The notes beneath the pieces were generated by a model that saw only the letters and a list, made by a program, of their open reading frames with translations, was not told the origin of the DNA and searched no databases. A stretch of DNA of 64,000 bases from Bathynomus jamesi. Taxonomy: Eukaryota > Arthropoda > Malacostraca > Isopoda > Cirolanidae. Location of the stretch: positions 360,001-424,000 of the forward strand of contig JAJOZX010000998.1 of the NCBI GenBank assembly GCA_023014485.1. Direction: 5' to 3'. A program made the translations under genes and the position numbers. This document shows, in pieces, positions 54,840 through 64,000 of the stretch. How positions within the stretch are numbered: position 1 is the stretch's first letter; each line of letters starts with the position of its first letter.

Positions 54840-56139
54840 GTCCATATCTTATCTTGACCATTGTCCTATATCAGTTTTATTAAATATTCATTTTTACTCG
54901 TGTCAGTCTATGAAATGCAAAACTTTATGCATTCGTATCTGTTCGTTCGAAAACGCGCAAATACGTTCTCGTGTATTATTTTTTATTTTTTATTTTTTAT
55001 TATTTTGCCTCCCGTAATGAACTCGAAAATGCTTAGGTAAGTGGTCAAATTCCGCTAACTACGGCAGAAGCGAACGCTTCTAAGATAAAAATCTCCTCTC
55101 TTTCTGATTCAAATTTATAACATATTATAACATAATATAACATATTATGTTATATAACGTATGTGCCCATGTACTTTGTATTATATTACTAACATCTTAA
55201 TTGTCTATTAATATGAAACACTGTAAAAACAAAACAAAGTTATATTAACTGTTTAGTTGTAATTAACTGTAATACTTTAATTTAATATAATGTAATGTAC
55301 TTTAATGAAACTGTAATTAAATGTAATAATTTAGTATATAATGTAATAATGTACTTTAAATGGAATTGTAATTAACGATACTAAGTGAAATGTGAATTAA
55401 TCCATAATCGTAATCATAATTGCAATAAACCAAAATTTAAAATGTACTCAGTCATGTACTTAAATTGCACTTATGTACTGCTACGAAATTATATCGCCTT
55501 CAGAAATATATATTCGGCGAAAATACGATTAGTTTTTATTTTTATTTTTAAAATTTTTATTTGGAATCTTTCAAACATCTGATGATGTGTTTAAAGGGGG
55601 GAACTTAACCTTCAACTGCATTCCCCCAACATTTAGACTTATAATATGATACATGTAATTGTAAAATTAACTTCACTTCATTACTTCACTCTTCTTTGGT
55701 CACTACTGCGAGACTCCCTTGTTAGCAGCCTCGCTGCGAGGAGGGGCAGAGGCCCCTTGCCTCCTTAAGTTTTTTAGATTCCGGCCTGAGCCATGGTTGA
55801 AAGAGGTCGAACCTCTACACCTGTAAATTCAGAGCACTATCTGTACATTTTTTGAAGTAAATTACAGTGAGAGAAACTTTTTATTTTTCCCCTTCGAGTT
55901 TGGCTCTCTTCAGAGAACTTAGTAAAATAAAGTAAAGAAAATAGTTCCCGATAAGTTATAAAAAGAAAATTGGCGAACCTTCAGAGAAAGTATCAGAGTA
56001 TTATAGAAAGAGAAAAAAGAAATGAGAGAATAATTAGAATGTTATAGAAGAAAACTATTGCGAGAAATATCCGTTGCTGCCTCCCAACCAGAACCCCCGC
56101 CGATTCGAACCACCCCAGGGCCATAGACGGAGGGGTTAT

Positions 56140-56140
<1 letters not shown>
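54840..56140. repeat. Right arm of the 5.3-kb inverted repeat
   Basis: Reverse complement of 50805-52045, with the outer end at CCATAGACGGAGGGGTTATA. The GAGGGGCAGAGGCCCCTTGC block at about 55740 and GTGCCCATGTACTT near 55162 match the left arm. Flanked on the right by a TA tract. Confidence 0.8.
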
Positions 56141-56178
<38 letters not shown>

Positions 56179-56387
56179 CTTCATTCAGTGCAAGTGTTAT
56201 AATTTATAAAAACTCGTAATAAAACGAAGTGAAAGGATATCTTCCCAGGGGTCGAGGCCCCTCGGGAGGCAGACGATGCGTAGCACATCCAGCTAATCTT
56301 ACTTTTGAAAACTGTCAGGATATCTGCTTTGTGATTACAATTTGCTGGGCTCCCTAATCGGCGTTTTCTCTTATTGTAACTCTTTAA

Positions 56388-56475
56388 CCTCTTAACGACC
56401 GAGGTTTTTGTAGGGTTAAGTTATGAATGCGTGTATTGGAAACGGTACGAATTTGACCCAGTGGTCCAAAAGAGG
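56388..56475. mobile_element. 88-bp piggyBac-type MITE with TTAA duplication
   Basis: TTAA at 56384-56387 and 56476-56479 flank ends CCTCTTAACGACC and, inverted, CCTCTTTTGGACC. TTAA targeting is typical of piggyBac elements. Confidence 0.75.
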
Positions 56476-56550
56476 TTAATTAGACTTTAATTTAATTTAA
56501 CTTTAATTAAAAAAGATTCAGTATGAACTAATGTTAATTTCTCCTTAAAG

Positions 56551-56727
56551 GACCGATGCGGACCTTGATCGTGTTATAGCTACTTTTCGAGTCAGCTTAC
56601 ATGAAAGGCAAATAAAAGACGACGAATTGGAGGCTTTATCGTGCAGCCAACCCAGTGACCTGAATACCGAGGCCGAGGTATTGGCTCACATCCGGTCCAA
56701 CGAATGCCAAGTCATCGAGGAACTAAT
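56551..56727 (+). CDS. Predicted exon 2 of the Polinton plus-strand gene
   Basis: Acceptor TTTCTCCTTAAAG| and donor AAT|GTAAGT bound 177 bases (59 codons exactly), open in only one frame (starting ACC GAT GCG). It encodes an acidic helical-looking stretch (TDADLDRVIATFRVSLHERQ, then TEAEVLAHIRSNECQVIEEL). The clean frame between consensus sites in a pseudogene-rich region is why I call it an exon. I do not recognise the domain. The predicted next exon at 62662 is open in a different phase, so either a one-base lesion or a missed exon lies between. Confidence 0.45.
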
Positions 56728-57033
56728 GTAAGTTTTTTGTGGTTAAGAACAAAACACGTATTTTCATTCAATTTATTAAATGGTAGAAAGCATGTTTTAG
56801 TACAATTCGGCTTACAGAACTAGCGTCCATTAAATAAGACTAACATTAATGGAGACATTTTACAGTTATAATTATATATACACACACTTAAAACTTTACA
56901 CAATATAGTTACAAATTATACACACACACGTAAAACTTCACACAATACAAGAGTGCGTACAAATGGGAACCTTTTTTATCTGTCTGCATACCAATTTATC
57001 ATTCATCTCAGTTTCGCACAAATCGAATAATTT

Positions 57034-57420
57034 TTAAAAATTTATAAATCCCTTCCCACGTGACATGTGCAGGAGAAGTGAAAGACAGTACATGCCACAA
57101 GTATTACTAAAATATCCTTGGAAACGGTAAGGATTCCAGAAAATTTCAGGGACATGTTGCTGTTCGATAAATTGTACAACCACAGGGTCACTCCAGGGCT
57201 GATTGCCGAGTGAATCAAAATAGTATATTCTTTCCCTATTTTTAAAATAGATTGTAAACCAATGAATCCCTTCACTACCAATAACATTTGTTTTCACGAT
57301 AAGGCTATACCAATCTCTCGTAGTTGGCAATTTTAATGTTTCATTCTTCGCAAACACGATAAATTTGGAACGTGTGACTCGGTCACTCTTCATTACTCTC
57401 TGGAGTGTATAGGCGTTCAT
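57034..57420 (-). CDS. PRO: Polinton cysteine protease (adenain-like)
   Basis: Maturation protease of the Polinton/Maverick virion module, related to adenovirus protease and Ulp1. The 128-residue frame has GIHWFTIYF (catalytic His at residue 53), IYYFDSLG (Asp 69) and QGYFSNTCGMYC (oxyanion Gln 101, catalytic Cys 108), in the family order His-Asp-Gln-Cys. The start ATG at 57420 follows the MCP stop at once (TAAAATG), so the two are back to back on the minus strand. The stop after GKGFINF may be premature, since family members usually run some tens of residues further. The core looks intact, unlike most neighbours. It may be the only gene of the cluster without an internal lesion. Confidence 0.88.
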   Translation of the reverse strand: MNAYTLQRVMKSDRVTRSKFIVFAKNETLKLPTTRDWYSLIVKTNVIGSEGIHWFTIYFKNRERIYYFDSLGNQPWSDPVVVQFIEQQHVPEIFWNPYRFQGYFSNTCGMYCLSLLLHMSRGKGFINF

Positions 57421-57421
57421 T

Positions 57422-58730
57422 TTAAAAGTCTATGACAACGTTCCTGAAACGGTCGAGCTCTATTAGAGCTTGTGGTTCGAGGTATACTAGTACACTAATA
57501 GGCGCGTCTATAGGGTCGGCGAACGCCAATCTGACTGAGATATTCCCATTTTGTTGTGGACTTACGTGTGTAGTTACACTAGCAGATAAGTCGGGGGTAA
57601 TATCAACTGGGTAAAGGTTAAATTGATCGAAAATTCTTCCTGCATTACGCCAAACCCAAGCTCGTCACAGCCACCGGCAATATGGACCAGATTGCTGTAA
57701 GCTCTCGCGCAGAGCGGGAACACCGCGTCTGATGAGTAGTCCGTAACCATAGTCCCGCCCAATGCAACGCCATTTACGTATAGAGTTATATTTTTAAGGC
57801 CGAAATTCTCGAATTTAAAGGCGCTCTTTTTATATTTTCCATTCGTCGAAGTGTGATCCTGCATTCCAATTAATATCCTTTTAGGTAGAACTCCCAGGGC
57901 AAGTTTTCTAGCTGCTTCGATGCCAATCCGGCGGGCACCGTGTATAGTTTGATCTGTACTCTGTTAATTGGGTATTTTACTGTTGCGTGTATTAAATTTT
58001 TTTCAATTTCTACATATTTCGGCGAACTTAATTTCACTCGCCGTACGCGCAGATATGCTTCCATGATGTGAATCACAACGGGCTTTGAGTCCTCTTCTTG
58101 ATCAGGTCCCAGATTTATACAGATCTCAGGATTCGTGCAGTTGAGTTTTAGCTTCATATCCACCCCATTCATAAGCAGTTTCTCCTGGAACGTGAAGTCT
58201 GTATGTAGACGTCCAAAGCACTCGTATATCTTCTTTTTAGAATTTTTAAATTTATCCTTTATACTACTTTCGTCTTTAGTCTGATAATTATATAATAGCC
58301 CTCGGCAGTTAAAAAGTATCCTTAGCTTCTTTTGAAAAGTTGAGGACATTTTTCAGATAGGCTTGTAGGTGATAATAACCCGTTCCTGCGAGATGTTAAC
58401 CTGATTTAAATATACCTCACACTGGCTGAATATGGAGTGTAGAAAATTGGTTTGAAGGTATGCAGAGTAACTATCATCGCAGTCCGTTCCATCTAAATGG
58501 GCTATACGCAGTTTACGTACATGTGCATACAGCTTGGATCAAAAAAGTATGGGTCTGAGCTGGGTATCACGAATTCTATAGGAGCACTCGGTGAACTAAT
58601 TGTGTTTAATGGATTAATTGTAATCAAGTCGCTCTGCTTAATAGAAACCTGTGTAGGGGGCATATTAAAGAGGGACAGTTCCGATTTACAACATTGTGAG
58701 CTACACGGATAGATGAAGCAAGCGCGCCAT
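57422..58730 (-). pseudogene. MCP: Polinton major capsid protein (double jelly-roll), broken
   Basis: Capsid protein of the Polinton virion, at about 430 codons somewhat short of the usual length. Segments in order on the minus strand are as follows. The N-terminus (58700-58510) has CKSELSLFNMPPTQVSI and PIEFVIPSSDPYFFDP. Then come FLHSIFSQCEVYLN (about 58440), LHTDFTFQEKLLMNGVDMKL (58349-57870 frame) and AYLRVRRVKLS and KYPINRVQIKLYTVPAG. Next are NITLYVNGVALGGT (57864-57574 frame) and the C-terminus LVYLEP...LDRFRNVVIDF ending at 57422. At least four frameshifts or stops separate these blocks. The motif order matches Polinton MCPs. The first Met is taken at 58730, but the N-terminal frame itself is shifted. 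Confidence 0.85.
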
Positions 58731-58816
58731 GACGAGTCAGAAATAGTGCCACCTCTCTCGACAAGTAGTAATCAGCCTATGATTCGGGAGAGCAGTGTCC
58801 TCAGCTTATATCATTT

Positions 58817-59145
58817 AAAAAAATGATCAGCCATAGGCTTCATACGCTTAGAATACTTCTTTTTTGATGTCCTTTTACGTTTAGCGCCACGCGTTGGTAA
58901 CCCCCCTTCCTGGAACCCCTCTTCTTCTTCTTTCCCGCACCACGCATTTTTCTCTTTGCATCTTTGATGATTCGTCCCGTGTACGTTTTAAATGTTTTTT
59001 TAGAGCTTCTTTAGGTTTGGTTCCACCCATTATGTCTTCTACCGCGTTAAAACCTGATTGTAACGCCTTCCTCCCGAGGTATCTAGCACCCCTCTTCAAC
59101 AATGGGACAGCCGTTCGTAGTATGGTTGAAAAATGGAGCCAAGTC
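58817..59145 (-). pseudogene. Polinton basic minor virion protein, 5' fused to the neighbour
   Basis: Short, lysine/arginine-rich protein of the type that follows the capsid genes in Polintons. A GGLGSIF start, hydrophobic amphipathic segment (ILRTAVPLLKRGARYLGRKA), ALQSGFNAVEDIMGG, KEALKKHLKR, then a very basic tail (RGAKRKRTSKKKYSKRMKP) to a stop near 58817. The pattern resembles adenovirus pVI/pX-like minor capsid proteins, which is inference. A frameshift lies near 59110 and another near 58890. Its N-terminus is joined in frame to the end of the 59096-59831 gene by a deletion. Confidence 0.7.
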
Positions 59146-59831
59146 CACCAATGCGCAGCAGGCGCGCATGGGTGTCCCCAACAAATTGATGCTCCACAAT
59201 ATTGTTGTAAATATAGCACATGTCTGGGAATGGGTAGCTTTCACCGAATTTCTCCAACTTCAACTGATACATTAAGCTGGACAAGTCATGTTGTGCCTCG
59301 TGAAAGGTATCTCTTTGGAGGGCTGCACCATATCGACCCCTCGGCAACAGTTGTGAACAGCTCTTTGTGTTTAATATTTCTACTAAGCGTTGATTTTAAC
59401 TTCAACGTGTGTGCAGGCGTGTCTATGTTTACGACTTCAAAAAGTAAGTCGTTTGTCAGCTACGACTTTTCAAGACTTGTTTAACCTCGTCACAATGTCC
59501 GTGGCTGTGTCATAATGACCGATTCCTAGTGTTACATTTGTACTAAAGTACTGTACCTCACCGAACAGGACTGATCGCATAGTGTTGTCTAAGGTTATGC
59601 CTAATTTTTCACACTCACCGACTCTTCTAAGGTTCAGAAATATGATCTGTTCATTTTCAAGAGTTAAAAATTTGGTGACTGCTGGAATTCACAAACACCA
59701 ACTTCGTACGAATCACGTTCCAACTCAATGGGCCCATGGAGTTCTGTTACAAAGTTGGCCAGGGTGTTGTTCGGATGTACAGACAGAGAAGAAGAGGACG
59801 GGAATGTGACATAGAAGTGGTTAGGCGCCAT
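59096..59831 (-). pseudogene. Polinton FYVT-type minor capsid/penton-like protein, broken
   Basis: The ATG at 59831 begins NHFYVTFPSSSSLSVHPNNT, the hallmark N-terminus of a conserved arthropod Polinton structural gene (FYVTLPSNSS... in relatives), then PIELERDSYEVGVCEFQ and a stop at about 59665. Shifted frames continue with IIFLNLRRVGECEKLGITLD, then the (59347-59096) LYVYCDLV-like YIYNNIVEHQFVGDTHARLL. The frame then passes straight into GGLGSIF of the next gene. Role as a penton or other minor capsid protein is my inference from family context. Three or more lesions, so not functional. Confidence 0.72.
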
Positions 59832-59843
59832 GTTACGTACTAT

Positions 59844-60905
59844 TTAAGCTTCATTATTGCAGCAGCTTTTATATTGGTGTTGAAGCTTTCTGGGTAACCT
59901 AGCCATTTCACCAGGTACATTTTCCTCTGAACCTTTGCTGCCTAAAATTTTTTCAATTTTAAACATATTTTTTCCTAAATTAAATGCCACTTTCTGCAAC
60001 TCCTCGCGGTAAAAGCCTCCTGCGATTTCCTCCCCATTCAAATCTTCAACGTAATACATCATTATCTCGCCTTTAGGTCTCACAGCACGAACTTTAAAAA
60101 TCTCACGTGTCCATCCTTGCTCAAATCCCTTCGCGAATTTATTTCCCGAACGCGATAGCCTTATATAATCATTGATTTTGAAACGTGTAGAGTGTGGTGG
60201 CGGTGTTCCACCTCTTCTCACATCAGTCTCTTGGCGCGTACCTCTTTCTAAAACTTCGTTAGGTGTTGTGCCAATCGTATGGTGGTGTGAACGGTTGTAT
60301 GACGAGGCCAACGATCCCAGAATGTTTATATATCTGTATGTGTTTTTATGCGTAAAATAGCGATGCATGCGTTCCTTCATGGTACGTTGAACTCTTTCAG
60401 CTAAAGAGGCCTTATGTATAGAATTGCTAGTGTAGTAACTGATATTAAACTCTGTCAGCATGTTCTGAAAAGCACAGCCTATAAATTCCTTCCCCATATC
60501 CGTACAAAAATAGCTCGGAACCCTGTTTTCTTTCAACGTCAGTGTTTTGGTAGCTTTAGCAATGGTTTCAGGCGATTTTCTTCAGAGGAATTAGCCACAG
60601 ATATGTAGAGAATACATCTATTATGAATAGGATTAGCGGTAGCCGTCATTATACACTGAATATCTTTGCATGTCTGTTAAATCTGCTTGCCAAATAGAGT
60701 CAATCGAAGCCACTGTTGTCCTGGCCGTTTAAAACCTTTTTCTCACCGGTTTATGAAGTGTGTAAGCATCCTGCTCCCGCAAAAACCTCTCAACATCTTT
60801 TTTCCCTACTCCATCATTGTAAACACCTCTGTACAGTTTATTAACACCGCCATAGGAGGCGGGGTTAGAAATGTCATAATAGCGTTTTCTTAATATGTTA
60901 GCCAT
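59844..60905 (-). pseudogene. INT: Polinton retrovirus-like integrase, 5' half broken
   Basis: Integrase that inserts the Polinton genome (6-bp target duplications in the family). The N-terminal part (60905-60640), in shifted frames, has ANILRKRYYD, NPASYGGVNKLYRGVYNDG and DAYTLHKPVR, the zinc/N-domain signature. The intact 230-residue frame (60536-59844) contains CTDMGKEF (second catalytic D) and KASLAERVQRTMKERMHRYF (catalytic E), then SYNRSHHHTIGTTPNEVL and a chromo-like C-terminal WTREIFKVRAVRPKGEIMMY barrel. The first catalytic aspartate should lie in the damaged part near 60640-60700. The ATG at 60905 overlaps the end of the preceding gene. Stop near 59844. Confidence 0.85.
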
Positions 60906-61615
60906 TTGCGTATTTTAGAAACACGTGGATAAGGTTGGCCGTTTGGTCTCTTCTTTCTCCTCTTCAGAGGGGGTGATGGCGTACTTAGTTGTGACACATG
61001 CGAGACTTGCTCCAAGTCTTTTAACCTATTCGGATTTCCTATCAATGTTTGGGTGACATTTATTTGCTGTAGTCTTGTTTTAATATGCTTTCATCCTGTT
61101 GGTGAGGGCCTGTCCCACTTTCTCACCAGATCATGGACAATGTCGACCATATTGGATCCCGTACCCTTATTCCTTCAACAATGACCTCGCCTGTGTCGGT
61201 CCACTGTATGATGGGGTCCTCACTCAATAGATTATAGACTTAAGCCTTTATTCCTCAATGTATGTGGGAGACTGCTTTTTAATACATGCTGGACGTGTTG
61301 CGTTCCGTTATTCTTTGGCTGGTCATCTCTAACATCGGGCCCAGGACCTATGTCGCCATGCTCATCGTTGCTAGCGCTGTCCCTAATAAAGACGGGGAGC
61401 ACTGTCGGATTATTATAATCTTTGTACTCATGAAGAAATTTCTGCAGAGCCTCTTGGTACAAGATCTTTTTCTCATCAGGTGACTTTTCACTGTTTAATA
61501 GGGCTAACAATTCGCTCTCCATTCTTTTAAGCCTATTTTTACGGGCTCTAGAGCCGTGTCTGGGATCTTTGAACTTTGCAATGAAGCATACACCTCGTAC
61601 GGAATCACTACCACT
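60890..61615 (-). pseudogene. Conserved Polinton protein upstream of integrase, broken
   Basis: A conserved Polinton gene of unknown function. The order on the minus strand is VVVIPYEVYASLQ (about 61600), MESELLALLNSEKSPDEKKI and YQEALQKFLHEY (61522-61420). IRDSASNDEHGDI, then GIQHVQHVLKSS-type text and a hydrophilic region follow to 61232. After stops come MVDIVHDLVRKW, QINVTQTLIGNPNRLKDLEQ and a basic end (PPLKRRKKRPNGQPYPRVS) closing at about 60891. The internal region around 61060-61230 has several stops. The end overlaps the integrase start by a few bases, as in compact Polinton gene strings. Confidence 0.68.
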
Positions 61616-61632
61616 TTCTTCACAATATTAAT

Positions 61633-61947
61633 CTAGTCAGTAAAGGTCCCAAAACTGAAAATAAGATGGGGGAGGAATGATCCCCCGCTTTGTACAATAA
61701 TTCGCTTTTTCTTCCCCACAGTGTGACTTTTACGAGCAAGAGCACGTATTATGTTCTTGTAACGACGTAGGCAAGCCTTCTGAGGGGGTTTCATTGGCAC
61801 ATTACATTTTATAACATTAAGACAGATTTCACAGGTGCATTTTAAAACGTCTGAGTCGATATTTTTAACAAACATCTGCTGCAATGCCCGGGGCAATCGT
61901 TGATAGATTTTTATTAATTCACGATATTTCTTCAGCCTATTTGTCAT
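61633..61947 (-). CDS. Small basic Polinton protein
   Basis: A 104-residue, lysine/arginine-rich protein with CTCEICLNVIKCNVP (three cysteines), PPQKACLRRYKNIIRALA, GKKKRIIVQSGGSFLPHLI and a hydrophobic end. The same small protein (RLKKY...LPRAL...CxCxxCxxNVxxxxVPL, QxGGAFLP..L) accompanies the ATPase in arthropod Polintons. The role is unknown to me, perhaps DNA condensation or a virion core protein as in adenovirus. Its ATG overlaps the ATPase stop (ATGA), a tight coupling on the minus strand. Frame appears intact. Confidence 0.7.
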   Translation of the reverse strand: MTNRLKKYRELIKIYQRLPRALQQMFVKNIDSDVLKCTCEICLNVIKCNVPMKPPQKACLRRYKNIIRALARKSHTVGKKKRIIVQSGGSFLPHLIFSFGTFTD

Positions 61948-62581
61948 TCTGGAATATACACCGTTTCAGGCTCGTCTGGGAATATATTCGTTCTTAGAAG
62001 CACCCTAAACGTGTTTCGCGGGTGAAGGTCACATACCAAATATCCGTAACGCTGACTTGTGGCTTCTTTACAAACCTCCAAAAACTCCTTACGCTGATTC
62101 GGGAACATTTGATTGGCTAATACCCAATTTGTGACACATCCCTATGTTGCGCGAATAAGACTAGATATTGTGTATTTTGCGACACATCGCGCATGTATCT
62201 ATTTTTGAAAAATAGATTCTAATTGATGAAGAATACGCTTATGTTAAGATGGTGGGGGAACACTGTAAATGTCTTGGCAAACGTTTTATCCATTTTCAAC
62301 ATGAGATCATCAATTACAATGACTGTATGCTCATTTCCCTTTAACGAGTTAACGTCATATACACCTTTGTGCAACAAAATATCATCTTGGTACTCGTTGA
62401 ACACTGATTGATACGTTGAATAGCACCATATTACTTTATACACAAATTTTGAGAACATCTCCCCCTTATCTTTAATGATTTTAAGCATAAACACAGTTTT
62501 ATCACATCCTGTAAGGCCAGATATAATATATATGGAGGGGCTTGTCGACCTGAATTTTTCTTCAGATTCCATCTCTAACAC
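61944..62581 (-). pseudogene. ATP: Polinton packaging ATPase (FtsK/HerA-like), broken
   Basis: Motor that would pump the genome into capsids. The frame 62581-62219 starts near MLEMESEEKFRSTSPS, with GLTGCDKT as the Walker A loop and HTVIVIDDLM as Walker B. The canonical glycine before the lysine is replaced by aspartate (GAT for GGT), which should abolish nucleotide binding. The frame stops at 62219. Later frames give QNLFFKNRYMRDVSQNTQYL and RDVSQ, then FVKKPQV and DEPETVYIPE ending at 61944. The stop overlaps the next ATG. Confidence 0.8.
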
Positions 62582-62589
62582 GTCACACC

Positions 62590-62661
62590 CCTAAGTGGGT
62601 CATTTACAAAATATAACAAAATTTAAGTGCTGCTCCTTATATTCTTGTTTTTCTTCCGCAG
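62590..62661 (+). other. Predicted 3' splice site of intron 2
   Basis: TTGTTTTTCTTCCGCAG| at 62645-62661 is a very good acceptor with a long pyrimidine tract, just before the acidic open frame starting AACGTGAATG. Together with the donor at 56728 it predicts an intron of about 5.9 kb containing eight minus-strand genes. Confidence 0.4.
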
Positions 62662-64000
62662 AACGTGAATGAAGACGATGTCATCATCGATATTACAGAT
62701 GACCCCGATGACCGTGTAGCTACAGACTCCACCCCTCTGACGAACCCTCACCAGCGATACCTGTAGCACGCGACAATTCAAAGCGGATGCATGATGAAGA
62801 GCCCTCCAAGTCAGGTATAAAGCGTGCCAGGATTGCGCCGGTTGTTAGACCCCCAGTAATAGAGCCCCAACCCTCTACGTCTTACGACACAACCCCCACA
62901 ATAGTACCTTCCTCAAATATACCACCTTATTCCTGTTCAATGCCGGGTACTTCCTCCACACCAGCAGCAGCAGCTTCTAGTGCTGTGGAGGAAGGATTAA
63001 CATTCGAGTTGGTACGCACCGCTACCACCACCCCTGCCTTGAATAGAAATCGGTAGGTGGTCAGGGTTGAACATGGATCCATGTATAGCAACGGTGTTGG
63101 ACTGTGACGCGTAGTTGAACGTATTGTGGAGTTTGCCCTTCAGAACCGCGACGAACGTGAAGTCCGTACGAGGTTGTCCTTCAGGTTCGGGTCAGATGAC
63201 GGGGATGTAGATTTTTGGATAGTAAGACCGTTCAGACGTTTGGCAGCTGTAGACATAGAATATATCTTGGACCGTATTATGCAGGTCTCTCAAAGTAGTA
63301 CAGCCTTCAATATGGACAACTTCATGGTAGATATTGGCAGAGTATTCCGGGTTGTGGGTCATTGTGCCACACCTTATACTCTTAATTTCAATTCTCAATC
63401 TATTTACAGAAAGCATTTAAACGTTGATCGTGGTTGCGGCTTTATATCAATAGTCTTAGCTCATATGTTCACTGTACTAAATATGATACAATCGCGTATA
63501 ATATCTGGCTGACTACGGTTCTGCAGCGCGCCCGTAAACTGGCTTCAGATTGTAAGCTTGAGTTTGAGTGTAATATGGGTCCTGAAGAGCTGAGAAGGGT
63601 GGAGCAGGAAATTAATGTTCGTATAGTTGTATTTCGAATGGATGATCGTCGTAGGACTGTGTATGTTTTTAAAAGCTGTGTGAGAGACCTCTACTTATTT
63701 TAAGATTGTCAGGAACATCGTATCTCCCCATCCGTAATGTAAGGACTCTCAACGCTAGTTATGATAAAAGTCGAAAATATGGAATGCGTTATGATTTGTG
63801 TAACGGATGTCTCGAGGTTGCGGACGATATAGTGAAACATTGTAAGGAGCGCTACATGGTATGTGAGCAGTGTAAAAGCCCCAAATATGAAAGTCGTGTA
63901 GTTGAAGCTGAGAGGGAAGAGGGAATGTAATGTGTGTAAACGTACATTTTTCAGTAATAAATGTTTTCAGCTCTATAAATCAATTGGCACTTGCAGGAAA
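62662..64000 (+). pseudogene. POLB: Polinton DNA polymerase B, N-terminal part, partial at window end
   Basis: Protein-primed family B polymerase of Polintons. Plus-strand frames in order: an acidic start (62662-62766), then a Pro/Ser-rich linker (62787-63055: KRARIAPVVRPPVIE, GLTFELVRTATTTP). 63126-63400 holds RTRLSFRFGSDDGDVDF, RPFRRLAAVDIEYILDRIMQ and DNFMVDIGRVFRVV, the conserved N-domain. 63434-63703 follows. 63713-63930 holds YGMRYDLCNGC, CKERYMVCEQC; a last shift gives ECNVCKRTFFSNKCF, the zinc-finger/exonuclease-flanking cysteine pattern. At least four frame changes. The exonuclease, TPR and polymerase motifs lie beyond 64000. Reading direction is opposite to the capsid genes. Confidence 0.75.

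Larger units (their letters stand above)
54159..56550 (+). other. Predicted intron 1, containing the right inverted arm
   Basis: Between donor GTAAGT at 54159 and acceptor CTCCTTAAAG at 56541-56550. It holds the inverted arm, a TA tract (56141-56175), a TTAA-type MITE and a direct repeat (TTCATTCAGTGC with TTTATAAA) present at about 54203 and 56180 on either side of the arm. A long hairpin-like AAAGTCGC/GCGACTTT pair is at about 54351-54375. Confidence 0.4.
50805..64000. mobile_element. Polinton/Maverick element, decayed, right end outside window
   Basis: Six hallmark genes are present (protease, major capsid, integrase, ATPase, polymerase B, minor capsid), on two strands. The left limit is uncertain: it may be the inverted arm at 50805 or lie nearer to 53100-56500. 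The right terminus is not in the window. Most genes carry several lesions, so it is an old copy. Confidence 0.75.

Noticed and set aside
57432..57614. Plus-strand frames across the capsid and integrase genes (for example 57432-57614, 58894-59484, 60172-60360)
   Set aside because: They are complements of recognised minus-strand Polinton genes.

Overview
This is eukaryotic, very AT-rich, intergenic-style DNA made almost entirely of transposable elements and simple repeats. I found no convincing host gene. The element repertoire (Polinton/Maverick, several mariner types, CR1/Jockey-group LINEs, Penelope-like elements, a 5S-rRNA-derived SINE, MADF-domain relics) and an interstitial block of degenerate CCTAA/TTAGG-like telomere repeats suggest an arthropod. 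A crustacean is my guess, but the sequence does not prove it. Nearly every open frame is a broken transposon gene.

Layout. 1-6.6 kb holds three fragments of one LINE family around a telomere-like repeat block and a mariner 3' end. 7.4-10 kb is a minus-strand LINE whose RT region contains an in-frame 45-bp minisatellite. 10.7-11.2 kb is a long ATT tract abutting a 5S-derived SINE. 12.4-23.5 kb is dense in foldback elements/MITEs, tRNA-like SINEs and a LINE with an internal deletion. 22.9-23.4 kb is an inverted pair of arms with a hammerhead-ribozyme-like core. 24.7-27.7 kb has two different mariner-type transposons. 29.6-30.7 kb is a LINE split by a foldback element with an 8-bp target duplication.

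31.47-50.46 kb is a tandem duplication of a unit of about 5.2 kb. Each unit carries one mariner and one MADF-domain relic, and a two-part tRNA-like SINE. After duplication, copy 1 gained a 3.0-kb DNA transposon inside its mariner. Copy 2 gained a 0.3-kb foldback, a 2.4-kb CACTG-ended transposon and a 2.7-kb palindromic Penelope-like element. The sister copy therefore gives the empty site for each insertion, which defines their ends and target duplications.

50.8-64.0 kb (running off the window) is a decayed Polinton/Maverick. On the minus strand it has, in genomic order, cysteine protease, major capsid protein, basic minor virion protein, FYVT-type minor protein, integrase, two small conserved proteins and the packaging ATPase. 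On the plus strand are a TATA promoter, two predicted exons and the N-terminal part of a protein-primed DNA polymerase B. The predicted plus-strand gene would span the capsid cluster as an intron, an unusual layout. Its first exon is interrupted by a hAT MITE, and a 1.2-kb inverted repeat brackets its promoter and first exon.
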